A program made the position numbers and the translations under genes. 37,454 nt of DNA from Streptomyces sp. SolWspMP-5a-2 (lineage in GTDB: Bacteria; Actinomycetota; Actinomycetes; Streptomycetales; Streptomycetaceae): NCBI RefSeq assembly GCF_900091845.1, contig NZ_FMCI01000270.1:1-37454 (forward strand), given 5' to 3'. Below the pieces are notes generated by a model. The model was not told the origin of the DNA and searched no databases. It saw only the letters and a list, made by a program, of their open reading frames with translations. Shown in pieces: positions 22,196 through 30,170 of the stretch (position 1 is the first letter of the stretch; every line of letters starts with the position of its first letter).

Positions 22196-23536
22196 CTACA
22201 GCGGCACGCGCAGCGCCCCGTCGATCAGTTCGGCGGCCTCGGCGGTGCCCGTGCCACCGCTGCGCACCAGGTGCTCGCGGACCGCCCGCAGCCGGTCGCG
22301 CAGCCGCTGCGACTCCATGCCCCGGGCCTGCTCCGCCATCCGCACCGCGGTCGCCACCGCCTTGTCGGCGTGCCCCTGGCGCAGCTCGATGGTGCTGAGC
22401 ATCGCCAGCCGGTGCACCCGGCCCCGGTCGTGCGCCGGGGTGTCCACGGCCGCCGCCGCGTGCTCCCCGGCCGCCGCCAGCTCCCCCAGGCTCAACAGGG
22501 CCTCCGCCACCTGGACGTTGACCAGACCCGGCTGGACATAGCCGGTCTCGTCGGGCTCGTACCCGCGCCGGATGCGCTCCGCGGCGACCTCGGCGCGCCG
22601 GATGCAGGACAGGGCGCTGGTGCCGTCGCCCAGATGCGCGTACGCCTTGGCCTGCATCGCGTACAGGTCGGAGGCGAGCGCCGGGGTGATGTGCTTGCCC
22701 GCGGCCCGCAGCGCGGCCTCCGCGAACGCGACCGCCTGGCGGTACTCCCGCATGAACAGCGCCTGGTTGACGAGCAGCGCTATCACGTACGCGCCCAACC
22801 CCCGGTCCCCGCTGGCCTTCGCGAGCCGCAGCGCCTGGTGGAAGTAGCGCTGGGCCAGGCCGTGCGCGTCGGAGTCGTAGGCGCAGATCCCCGCGACGGC
22901 CACCAACCCGCCGGTGGCGCGGTGGAGTTGGCGTCCGGTGGCGTCGGCGTAGCGGCCCCGCAGCAGCGGCGCGGCCTCCGCGTTCAGGAAGCCGACGATC
23001 CGGGTGCGGGTCGCGATGCCACCGGTCTTGCGGTACATCTGCTCGTAGTGGGCGCGGGCCGCCCGCAGCGTCTCCAGGTCGGCGGCGGTGACCCGGTGCC
23101 GGCCGACACGCGAGACGTCGGTGTCCTCCGGCGGGTTCTCCCACTCCCACACCGGCATCACGGCGGGCGTGCCGGTGACGGCCGGGGCGCCCAGGACGTG
23201 CGGGCGCTGCTGCTCGTCGGAGCGCCAGAGCGCGGTGGCCCGTTCGACGAACCCGGAGAGCGAGGTGGCGTGCGGCGCCGACGGCTCACCGGGCACGCCG
23301 AGCCCGATGTCGTCCAGGGTGACCGGCCGGTGCAGGCGGACGGCGAGCACCTCGCAGATCAGGTCGGGGACCTGGCCGCGCGGGCGCTGCCCCTTCAACC
23401 ACCGGGCCACGGCGGTGTGTTCGTAGCGGAGCGCGAGTCCGCGGGCGCGGCCCGCCTGGTTCACGTGGGCGGCGAGGCCCGCGTGCGAGACGCCCGCCTC
23501 GTCCAGGATCGCGTCGAGAAGGGAATTGGGCTGCAT
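22196..23536 (-). CDS. NsdA-like transcriptional regulator (HTH plus TPR-like repeats)
   Basis: A 446-residue protein. Residues about 1-75 form an HTH-like region (LLDAILDEAGVSHAGLAAHV, HTAVARWLKGQRPRGQVPDL). The remainder is alpha-helical TPR-like repeats, for example LALRLAKASGDRGLGAYVIA-type helices and YRQAVAFAEAALRAAG. The layout is that of the Streptomyces NsdA/NsdB group, which restrain sporulation and antibiotic synthesis; whether this paralogue does so is not shown. The start is ATG followed by QPNSLLDAILDEAG, a typical beginning. The Nudix gene starts 121 nt after its stop, possibly co-transcribed. A 19-bp palindrome lies 46 nt upstream of the start and may control it. Confidence 0.82.
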   Translation of the reverse strand: MQPNSLLDAILDEAGVSHAGLAAHVNQAGRARGLALRYEHTAVARWLKGQRPRGQVPDLICEVLAVRLHRPVTLDDIGLGVPGEPSAPHATSLSGFVERATALWRSDEQQRPHVLGAPAVTGTPAVMPVWEWENPPEDTDVSRVGRHRVTAADLETLRAARAHYEQMYRKTGGIATRTRIVGFLNAEAAPLLRGRYADATGRQLHRATGGLVAVAGICAYDSDAHGLAQRYFHQALRLAKASGDRGLGAYVIALLVNQALFMREYRQAVAFAEAALRAAGKHITPALASDLYAMQAKAYAHLGDGTSALSCIRRAEVAAERIRRGYEPDETGYVQPGLVNVQVAEALLSLGELAAAGEHAAAAVDTPAHDRGRVHRLAMLSTIELRQGHADKAVATAVRMAEQARGMESQRLRDRLRAVREHLVRSGGTGTAEAAELIDGALRVPL

Positions 23537-23876
23537 GGGTGCCCCCCGGGTCCATCGATGGGGTCAGCGTAGTGCGGACCGGTTCACACGGGGTGTGAAC
23601 GGAGTGCCCGGATCCGCAGGGTGTGCGCGCTGTCGCGGAGAGTTCCCGACCGGTTGACTTGGTCACCTCGCAAGAGGCCGGCCGGGCCGCCTGCTCCCCC
23701 TCGAACAGCGCGGCGGTCTGATCGCGCGCCGTCCGTCCCACCGCCTGCCCGACACTCCGCGGCGGGACGGACGGCCCGCCGGCGACCGGGCTCCCCCTCT
23801 CCCATGGGCTCACCGTCTCGGCTTCCGCCAGGGCGGGTCCGGCACCGCGCGCCGGGCGGGACCTCGCGGACACGGC
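23537..23876. other. 340-bp intergenic region upstream of the NsdA-like gene
   Basis: It contains the palindrome at 23582-23600 close to the regulator's start. The remainder, down to the stop codon of the SpoIIE-type phosphatase, shows no convincing gene in any frame; it holds GC-rich sequence and the likely promoter of the regulator. Confidence 0.55.
23582..23600. promoter_or_regulatory. 19-bp palindrome, candidate operator of the NsdA-like gene
   Basis: GTTCACAC-GGG-GTGTGAAC, perfect 8-bp arms. A TACGCT -10-like hexamer on the minus strand lies at 23566-23571, ten bases downstream of the palindrome, so it would sit near the -35 position and could be a repressor or activator site. Confidence 0.6.
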
Positions 23877-24929
23877 CTAGGTCCCCGACGCGGGCTGCGG
23901 GCGCTGGCTGCCGGGGCGAGCGGGCTCCTGCGCCGCGGTGGACAGCGCCCGCCGGCGGTCGTTGCGCAGCGCCAGCAGGGCCACGTCGTCGGCGGGCGAG
24001 CCCCCGGTGTGCCGCAGCAGCGCGGTGAAGACGGCCCCGAGAAGGGCACGCGGCCGCTCGTCCGCGGCGGCGGCCAGCACGTCGGGCAGCGCGAAGAACC
24101 GCCCGCGGGCGTCACGGGCGTCCTCGGCGCCGTCGGTGTGCAGGACCAGCGTCTCGCCGGGCAGCAGCCGCCCGCAGCTCTCCACCACCGGGTCGGGCGG
24201 GAGCGGGAACAGGCCGAGCGGCGGCAGCGGTTCGGCGCGGGCCAGGGTCGTGACCGTGCCGCCGCGCAGCAGATAGGGCGACGGATGACCGCAGTTGAGC
24301 AGGCGCACCGCGCCGTCCCGGCGGATCTCCAGCAGCAGCACGGTGACGAACTCCTCGGCGTCCGCGCCCTCGGGGGCCGCCCCGGCCGGATGCTCGGCGC
24401 GGGTCCGCTCCCGCAGCCGCCGGGCCAGCGCGCGCTCCAACCGGCGCATCACACGGCCGAGTTCGGGCTCGTCGTGGGCGGCCTCGCGGAAACTGCCGAG
24501 GACGGCGGCGACGGTGTCGAGGGCGCCGAGCCCGTGCCCGCGCACGTCCCCCATGACGACCCGCACCCCGTGCTCGGTGCCGACGACGTCGTAGAGGTCG
24601 CCGCCGATGGCCGCGCCCGGTTCGGCGGAGAGCTGGGCGGCGGCCACGTCCAGGCCGTCGAGCCGGGGCGGCAGGGGGCGCAGCAGCGCGTTCTGCGCGA
24701 CCCCGGCGACCCGGCGCACCTCCCGCAACTCCCGCAGCAGCGCCTGCCGGACGTGCACGACGAGTCCGGTGCCCACGGCGAAGAAGACGGCGCTGGTGAC
24801 GATGCGCGCGCCCAGGCCGTTCTGCTGGGCGAGCGGGCAGACCAGCTTGTAGGTGATGGCCATGGCGCCCCACACGGTGGGCAGTCCCAGCGACCGCGCC
24901 CGGCTTACTCCGGCCTTGATGCGGACCAA
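23877..24929 (-). CDS. PP2C/SpoIIE-type serine phosphatase with an N-terminal membrane segment
   Basis: About 350 residues. A short N-terminal part has a membrane helix (RIVTSAVFFAVGTGLVVHV), then a linker helix (LLRELREVRRVAG) and a SpoIIE-type PPM domain with its metal-binding aspartates: GGDLYDVV, VMGDVRGHG, LNCGHPSPYLLRG, LHTDGAEDARD and DDVALLAL. Such phosphatases usually dephosphorylate anti-anti-sigma factors. The N-terminus is uncertain: I chose the TTG at 24929 with GGGGGG upstream. In-frame codons further upstream are unlikely, as they would translate through the perfect hairpin at 24963-24994. A GTG (TVWGAM) or ATG (MAITYK) 19-22 codons later are alternatives. No anti-sigma partner is adjacent. 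Confidence 0.85.
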   Translation of the reverse strand: MVRIKAGVSRARSLGLPTVWGAMAITYKLVCPLAQQNGLGARIVTSAVFFAVGTGLVVHVRQALLRELREVRRVAGVAQNALLRPLPPRLDGLDVAAAQLSAEPGAAIGGDLYDVVGTEHGVRVVMGDVRGHGLGALDTVAAVLGSFREAAHDEPELGRVMRRLERALARRLRERTRAEHPAGAAPEGADAEEFVTVLLLEIRRDGAVRLLNCGHPSPYLLRGGTVTTLARAEPLPPLGLFPLPPDPVVESCGRLLPGETLVLHTDGAEDARDARGRFFALPDVLAAAADERPRALLGAVFTALLRHTGGSPADDVALLALRNDRRRALSTAAQEPARPGSQRPQPASGT

Positions 24930-24962
24930 GCCGATGACCCCCCGTGTAGGCCCTGACAGCAC

Positions 24963-24994
24963 AATCGGACCGGCCCCGAAAGGCCGGTCCGATT
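24963..24994 (-). terminator. Perfect hairpin upstream of the SpoIIE-type phosphatase
   Basis: A 13-bp stem (24963-24975 with 24982-24994) around a 6-nt loop. In the minus direction it follows pheT and precedes the phosphatase gene, so it is probably a second terminator of the pheST transcript, or a leader hairpin of the phosphatase mRNA. Confidence 0.65.
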
Positions 24995-25127
24995 CTGTCC
25001 ACGGCATGGCCCGGAAGGACCAGATCATCCCGGGAAGCCACCCGATCGAGTGAGATCACGCATGACCTGTCTGTCCCGGGGCCCGGGATCACGGCAGTTC
25101 AGGCGGGCGCGCGCCGCTTCCGGGAGT

Positions 25128-25154
25128 CCCGGGGAGGGCGCACCCCTCCCCGGG
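25128..25154 (-). terminator. Terminator of the pheST operon
   Basis: CCCGGGGAGGG (25128-25138) and CCCTCCCCGGG (25144-25154), a perfect 11-bp stem with a 5-nt loop, 57 nt after the pheT stop. Confidence 0.75.
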
Positions 25155-25211
25155 CCCCCGACGGTCCCGGCGGTCCCGCGAGGGACGCGGGCCGCACCGC
25201 CGGGCGGACGG

Positions 25212-27719
25212 TCACGCCCGCAGCACGGCTCCCGACCGCTCCCCCGCGAGCGCGACGGCCGCGTCCCGGGCGGCGGACGCCTCGTCCACCGTCAGGGTGC
25301 GGTCACCGGCCCGGAAGCGCAGCGCGTACGCCAGCGACTTCTTGCCCTCGCCGAGCTGCGCGCCGTTCTCGTACACGTCGAAGAGCCGGATGGACTCCAG
25401 GAGTTCACCCGCGCCCTCGCGCAGCGCGGCCTCGACCTCGGCGTGCGGCACGTCCGCGTCGACGACCAGCGCGACGTCCTGCGTGGCCATCGGGAACGTG
25501 GAGATCCGCGGCGCCTGCGGGGTGTCGTCCCCGGCCGCCTGGAGGGCGTCCAGGTCCAGCTCCATCGCGCTGGTGCGGTCCGGCAGACCGAGCGACTTCT
25601 GCACCCGCGGGTGCAGTTCGCCCGCGTGCCCCACGACCCGCTCCGCGCCGTCGGCGACGACGACCAGCTCGGCGGTGCGCCCCGGGTGCCACGGCCCGTA
25701 CCGGCCGCTCCTGACGACGAGTTCGGCACCGGCCTCACGGGCCACCGCGCGGGCGGCCTCGATCGCGTCCGCCCACTGGGCCGGACGTCCCCCGCCCCAC
25801 CAGCCGGACTGCTCACGGGCGCCCGCGAGGACGACCGCGACGTGCCGCGGCTGGTCGGGGAGGGTGGCGTCGAGCGCGGCGATCTCCTCGGCGGTGGGCC
25901 GCCGGTCGACGGGCGGCGCGGCGACGACCGCGCGGTCCGCGCGCGGGTGGAAGACCAGGCCGGTCTCGAACAGCGCGAGGTCGTGGCTGCCCCGGCCGTC
26001 GTTGCGGCGCAGCGCGCCGAGCAGGCCGGGCAGCAGCGACGTGCGGAGCGCGGGCTCCTCGTCGTTGAGCGGGTTGACGAGCCTGACGACCTGGCGGTCC
26101 GGGTCGTCGGCGTCGAGGAGGAGCTGGTCGAAGACCTGCTCGCCGACGAACGGGTAGCTCAGCGCCTCGACGTACCCGGCGCCCGCCAGCGCCCGGCCGA
26201 CCCTGCGGTGCAGCCGCTGCCGCGCCGTGAGGCCGTGGCCCGAGGAGGGCCTGGGCAGCGTGGAGGGCAGGTTCTCGTAGCCCTCCAGGCGGATGACCTC
26301 CTCGGCGAGGTCGTTGGCCGCCACCAGGTCGGGCCGCCAGGACGGGACGGTGACGATCAGCTCGTCCTGCCCGTAGACGTCGCAGCCGATCTGCTGGAGC
26401 CTGCGCACGACGGTCTCGCGGCCGTAGGTGACACCCGCGACCTTGTCCGGGTGGTCGGCGGGCGCGCTGATGGTGTGCGGCGCGGACGGCGCGACGACCT
26501 CGGTGACGCCCGCCTCGGCGGTGCCGCCCGCGAGCAGCACCAGGAGGTCGACGGTGCGCTGCGCCGCGGCGGCCGCGGCCTGCGGGTCGACCCCGCGCTC
26601 GAAGCGCCGGGACGCCTCGGTGGAGAGCTTGTGGCGGCGGGCGGTGCGGGCGACGGAGACCGCGTCGAAGTGGGCGGCCTCCACGACCACGTCGGCGGTG
26701 GCCCGCGCGGCGTCGTCGGCGATCTCGGTGTCGGCGCCGCCCATCACCCCGGCGAGCCCGATGGGGCCGCGCTCGTCGGTGATGACCAGGTCGTCGGTGT
26801 GCAGGACGCGCTCGACGCCGTCCAGGGTGGTGAGCTTCTCGCCCTGCTCGGCGCGCCGGACGCCGACGGTGCCGCGGACCTGCGAGCGGTCGTAGGCGTG
26901 CAGCGGCTGGCCCAGCTCCATCATCACGTAGTTGGTGACGTCGACGGCGAGCGAGATCGGGCGCATGCCGACCTTCTGGAGCCGGCGCTGGAGCCAGATC
27001 GGGGAGCGGGCGTCGGGGCTCAGCCCGGTGACCGTGCGGGCGGTGAACCGGTCGCAGCCGACCGGGTCGCTCACCTGCACGGGGTAGCCGTAGGCGTTGG
27101 GGCCCGGGACGTCGAGGAGCGCCGGGTCGCGCAGCGGCAGGCCGTAGGCGACGGCGGTCTCGCGGGCGACGCCGCGCAGCGACAGGCAGTCGCCGCGGTT
27201 GGCGGTGACGGCGATGTCGAGGACCTCGTCGACGAGTTCGAGGAGTTCGACGGCGTCCTTGCCGACCTCGGTCTCCTGCGGCAGCACGATGATGCCCTTG
27301 GTGCCGTCGTCGCCCATGCCCAGCTCGTCGCTGGAGCAGATCATGCCGTGCGAGGTCTTGCCGTAGGTCTTGCGGGCGGCGATCGCGAAGCCGCCGGGCA
27401 GCTCGGCGCCGGGCAGCACCACGACGACCTTGTCGCCGACGGCGAAGTTGCGGGCGCCGCAGACGATCTCCTGCGGGTCGCCGGTGCCGTTGGCGGTGCC
27501 GACGTCGACGGTGCAGAAGCGGATGGGCTTCTTGAAGCCCTCCAGCTCCTCGATGGTCAGCACCTGGCCGACGACCAGCGGGCCCTTGAGCCCGTCGCCG
27601 AGCTGCTCGACGGTCTCGACCTCGAGGCCCGCGGACACGAGCCTGGCCTGCACGTCACGGCCGGTTTCCGTCGCCGGCAGGTCGACGTACTCCCGCAGCC
27701 AAGAAAGCGGGATCCGCAT
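25212..27719 (-). CDS. pheT: Phenylalanine-tRNA ligase beta subunit PheT
   Basis: An 835-residue protein, the normal bacterial length. It begins MRIPLSWLREYVDLP, then a tRNA-binding (EMAP-type) domain at about 40-150, the B3/B4 region with the LSLRGVARE and RFTARTVTGL motifs, the B5 domain (TYGRETVVRRLQQIGCDV), a pseudo-catalytic core (RQRLHRRVGRALAGAGYVE) and the C-terminal FDX-ACB domain (ISTFPMATQDVALVVDADV). It pairs with PheS as an alpha2-beta2 enzyme; the editing site that removes mischarged Tyr is in B3/B4. The start overlaps the pheS stop by one base (TGATG). Confidence 0.98.
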   Translation of the reverse strand: MRIPLSWLREYVDLPATETGRDVQARLVSAGLEVETVEQLGDGLKGPLVVGQVLTIEELEGFKKPIRFCTVDVGTANGTGDPQEIVCGARNFAVGDKVVVVLPGAELPGGFAIAARKTYGKTSHGMICSSDELGMGDDGTKGIIVLPQETEVGKDAVELLELVDEVLDIAVTANRGDCLSLRGVARETAVAYGLPLRDPALLDVPGPNAYGYPVQVSDPVGCDRFTARTVTGLSPDARSPIWLQRRLQKVGMRPISLAVDVTNYVMMELGQPLHAYDRSQVRGTVGVRRAEQGEKLTTLDGVERVLHTDDLVITDERGPIGLAGVMGGADTEIADDAARATADVVVEAAHFDAVSVARTARRHKLSTEASRRFERGVDPQAAAAAAQRTVDLLVLLAGGTAEAGVTEVVAPSAPHTISAPADHPDKVAGVTYGRETVVRRLQQIGCDVYGQDELIVTVPSWRPDLVAANDLAEEVIRLEGYENLPSTLPRPSSGHGLTARQRLHRRVGRALAGAGYVEALSYPFVGEQVFDQLLLDADDPDRQVVRLVNPLNDEEPALRTSLLPGLLGALRRNDGRGSHDLALFETGLVFHPRADRAVVAAPPVDRRPTAEEIAALDATLPDQPRHVAVVLAGAREQSGWWGGGRPAQWADAIEAARAVAREAGAELVVRSGRYGPWHPGRTAELVVVADGAERVVGHAGELHPRVQKSLGLPDRTSAMELDLDALQAAGDDTPQAPRISTFPMATQDVALVVDADVPHAEVEAALREGAGELLESIRLFDVYENGAQLGEGKKSLAYALRFRAGDRTLTVDEASAARDAAVALAGERSGAVLRA

Positions 27720-28840
27720 CAGATCTCCATCCCGAACGGCCGGGTGAAGCGCACGTCACCCTCGACCATGTCTCGCATGTCTTCGACGTTGTGGCGGAAC
27801 ATCAGCATCCGCTCGATGCCGAACCCGAAGGCGAACCCGCTGTACTTCTCCGGGTCGACGCCGCAGGCGGCCAGCACCTTGGGGTTGACCATGCCGCAGC
27901 CGCCCAGCTCGATCCAGCCCTCGCTGGAACAGGTGCGGCAGGGCCGGTCGGGGTTGCCGACGGACTCGCCGCGGCAGACGTAGCACACCATGTCCATCTC
28001 GGCGGACGGCTCGGTGAACGGGAAGAAGTTGGGCCGCAGCCGGGTCTTCATGCCCGCCCCGAACAGCGACTGGACCATGTGGTCCAGGGTGCCCTTGAGG
28101 TCGGCCATGGTCAGGCCCTCGTCGACGGCGAGCAGCTCGACCTGGTGGAAGACCGGGGTGTGGGTGGCGTCCAGCTCGTCGGTGCGGTAGACGCGCCCCG
28201 GGCAGATCACGTACACCGGCAGCTCGCGCGCGAGCAGCGAGCGGATCTGCACGGGCGAGGTGTGGGTGCGCAGCACGACGCCGGAGTCGGCGGTGCCGTC
28301 CGGGCCCTCGACGAAGAAGGTGTCGGCCTCGCCGCGGGCGGGGTGGTCGGGGCCGATGTTCAGGGCGTCGAAGTTGAACCACTCGGCCTCGGCCTGCGGC
28401 CCCTCGGCGACCTCGTAGCCCATGGCGACGAAGACGTCCTCGATCCGGTCGGAGAGGGTGGTCAGCGGGTGCCGGGCACCGGCCGGGACCCGGTCGTAGG
28501 GCAGGGTGACGTCCACCGCCTCCTCGACCAGCACCCGGGCGTCGCGCTCGGCCTCCAGCTCGACCTGCCGGCCGGCCAGCGCCTTGTTGACGGCGCCCCT
28601 GGCCTGCCCGACGAGCTTGCCCGCGGCGGCCTTGGCCTGCGGGGGCAGCGCGCCGATCTCGCGGTTGGCGAGGGCCAGCGGGGAGGTGCCGCCGGTGTGG
28701 GCGACCTTGGCCTCCTGGAGCGCTTCGAGGGAGGGGGCGGCGGCGAAGGCGGCGAGCGCCTCGTCCCGCATGCGCTCGATCTCTTGCGGTTTCAAGGCCT
28801 CGACCTCGACAGGGTCGTACGACTTATTCGGTGCCGACAT
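27719..28840 (-). CDS. pheS: Phenylalanine-tRNA ligase alpha subunit PheS
   Basis: A 373-residue class II synthetase subunit carrying the catalytic site that activates phenylalanine. An N-terminal coiled coil (ALAAFAAAPSLEALQEAKVA) binds tRNA; the catalytic domain shows HPLTTLSDRI, motif 2 (RTHTSPVQIRSLL, GRVYRTDELDATH) and motif 3 (GFGFAFGIER-type, here FAFGFGIERMLMFR). A CxxC-containing insert (CYVCRGE...CRTCSSEGW) is typical of the actinobacterial form. It is the first gene of the pheST operon, with a leader of about 90 nt containing alternative hairpins. Confidence 0.98.
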   Translation of the reverse strand: MSAPNKSYDPVEVEALKPQEIERMRDEALAAFAAAPSLEALQEAKVAHTGGTSPLALANREIGALPPQAKAAAGKLVGQARGAVNKALAGRQVELEAERDARVLVEEAVDVTLPYDRVPAGARHPLTTLSDRIEDVFVAMGYEVAEGPQAEAEWFNFDALNIGPDHPARGEADTFFVEGPDGTADSGVVLRTHTSPVQIRSLLARELPVYVICPGRVYRTDELDATHTPVFHQVELLAVDEGLTMADLKGTLDHMVQSLFGAGMKTRLRPNFFPFTEPSAEMDMVCYVCRGESVGNPDRPCRTCSSEGWIELGGCGMVNPKVLAACGVDPEKYSGFAFGFGIERMLMFRHNVEDMRDMVEGDVRFTRPFGMEI

Positions 28841-28888
28841 CTCTTCCCGTGCTTCCGGTTGGCTGGCTGAGGGTCCCGCTGCGACTCG

Positions 28889-28916
28889 GGGGACGCGTCG
28901 TCCCTGAACGGGGACG
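28889..28916 (-). promoter_or_regulatory. Two mutually exclusive hairpins in the pheS leader
   Basis: The central CGTCCC (28899-28904) can pair with GGGACG at 28890-28895 (3-nt loop) or with GGGACG at 28911-28916 (6-nt loop). Both stems cannot form together, the layout of an attenuator-like switch. No T-box motif and no leader peptide with a start codon is visible. Confidence 0.4.
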
Positions 28917-28934
28917 CAAAGGTGCCAAAGGCCG

Positions 28935-28940
28935 AGTCTA
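28935..28940 (-). promoter_or_regulatory. -10 element of the pheST promoter
   Basis: TAGACT on the minus strand, the same hexamer as in front of the DUF1918 gene. It gives a start near 28928 and a leader of about 88 nt. The -35 region (near GCGGAC) is weak. Confidence 0.5.
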
Positions 28941-28976
28941 ACGGGGTGGGGGTGGGCGTCCGCGCCCGCGGGCCGC

Positions 28977-30113
28977 TCAGACCAGGTAGGCCGGCAGGCT
29001 CGCGGGCAACGTAAATCGGAACTGCGCGCCGCCGTCGGGGGCGCGGCCGACGGTGATGGTGCCGCCGTGGGCCTCGACGATGCCCTTGACGATGTACAGG
29101 CCGAGACCGGTGCCGCCGCGCTTGCTGCCTCGCCAGAAGCGGGTGAAGACGCGGTTCATGGACTCCTCCGGGATGCCGGACCCCTCGTCGCTCACGGTGA
29201 CCGAGGTCGCCGCGTGCGCGTCGGTCTCCCCTTCACGCGGGGAGGCCGAGGGCGTGACATCGATGGTGACGGTTCCCTCGCCGTGGCGCACCGCGTTTTC
29301 CAGCAGGTTGCTCAGCACCTGGTCGATCTTGTCGGGATCGGCCCAGAGCGCGGGCAGCGGCGGTTCCAGGCGGAGCAGGAACTTGTCGGCGGGCTGGCCC
29401 GCGGCGACGTACGCCTGGATGTGACGGCCGACCGCGGCCCCGATGTCGACGGGCTGGCGGCGGACCTCAAGGCGCCCGGAGTCGATCCGGGAGATGTCGA
29501 GCAGCTCGGCGATGAGGCGGGTGACGCGGTCGGCGTCGGCGTCGACGGTCTCCAGCATGAGCCGCTTCTGGTCGTCGGTGAACCGCTCCCACTTGGCGAG
29601 GAGGGTCGCGGTGAAGCCCTTCACGGAGGTCAGCGGGGAGCGCAGTTCGTGCGCGACGGTGGCGATCAGCTCGGCGTGGCTGCGCTCGGTGCGGCGGCGG
29701 GCCTCGGTGTCGCGCAGGCACACCACCACGCGCCGGACGGCCCCGGTGGGCTCCTCGCGGACGTACCGGGCGCTGACGAGGACCTCGCGCCCGCCGGGCA
29801 GCAGGAGGTTGCGCTCGGGCTGTCTGACCCGGGTGGCGAGACCGCCGTAGGGGTCGGTCAGCTGCCACCAGCGGCGGCCCTCCAGGTCCTCTAACGGGAG
29901 GGCCTTCTCCAGGCGTCTGCCGAGGGCGTCCTCGGCGCGCAGCGCGGTGATCCGTTCGGCGGCGGCGTTGAAGCAGACGACCCGCCCGTGCGCGTCGGCG
30001 ACGACCAGCCCGTCGGGCAGCTCGTCCGGGTCGATGTCAGGGGTGGGGTCGGGGCCCGCCGGGAGGGGCCGCTCACCGCGCGCCCCCGGTCCGCTGCCCG
30101 TGCCGACGATCAT
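28977..30113 (-). CDS. Soluble PAS-domain sensor histidine kinase with a TTA codon
   Basis: A 378-residue protein without membrane helices. A PAS domain covers about residues 30-137 (ELPDGLVVADAHGRVVCFN, then RWWQLTDPYGG). HisKA follows with the phospho-acceptor His155 in VAHELRSPLTSVKGF, then the ATPase with Asn273 (NLLENAVRHG), SDEGSGIPEESM and GGTGLGLYIVKGI. It should autophosphorylate in response to an internal cue such as a redox state or small ligand. No response regulator lies nearby, so its partner is unknown. Codon 74 (29892-29894) is TTA, so its synthesis may need the bldA tRNA. It follows the RNA methyltransferase gene by 57 nt on the same strand and may be co-transcribed with it. 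Confidence 0.93.
   Translation of the reverse strand: MIVGTGSGPGARGERPLPAGPDPTPDIDPDELPDGLVVADAHGRVVCFNAAAERITALRAEDALGRRLEKALPLEDLEGRRWWQLTDPYGGLATRVRQPERNLLLPGGREVLVSARYVREEPTGAVRRVVVCLRDTEARRRTERSHAELIATVAHELRSPLTSVKGFTATLLAKWERFTDDQKRLMLETVDADADRVTRLIAELLDISRIDSGRLEVRRQPVDIGAAVGRHIQAYVAAGQPADKFLLRLEPPLPALWADPDKIDQVLSNLLENAVRHGEGTVTIDVTPSASPREGETDAHAATSVTVSDEGSGIPEESMNRVFTRFWRGSKRGGTGLGLYIVKGIVEAHGGTITVGRAPDGGAQFRFTLPASLPAYLV
29892..29894 (-). promoter_or_regulatory. TTA (bldA-dependent) codon in the sensor kinase gene
   Basis: Minus-strand codon 74 (A-L-P-L-E-D, second Leu) is TTA, in frame with the ATG at 30113. It lies in the PAS domain before the catalytic parts, so no active kinase could be made without reading it. 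Confidence 0.85.
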
Positions 30114-30170
30114 CCCCGTACCCCACCCTTCAGACGACGCAGTGGGCCGCCCCCCGAGCTGGTCACCCTA

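Noticed and set aside
24930..25028. N-terminal extension of the SpoIIE-type phosphatase
   Set aside because: It would be coded by a perfect 13-bp hairpin that looks like a terminator, and has no family similarity that I can see.
25050..27983. A very long open frame on the plus strand opposite pheT
   Set aside because: It is antisense to a certain gene, has low-complexity Gly/Asp/Val/Arg composition caused by GC-rich codon mirroring, and shows no domain.
28880..28934. A Phe-rich leader peptide of the pheS operon
   Set aside because: The frame with two TTT and one TTC codons has no ATG, GTG or TTG start, and the expected transcription start leaves no room for one.
28841..28976. T-box riboswitch upstream of pheS
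   Set aside because: The leader is too short and the conserved T-box sequence is absent.
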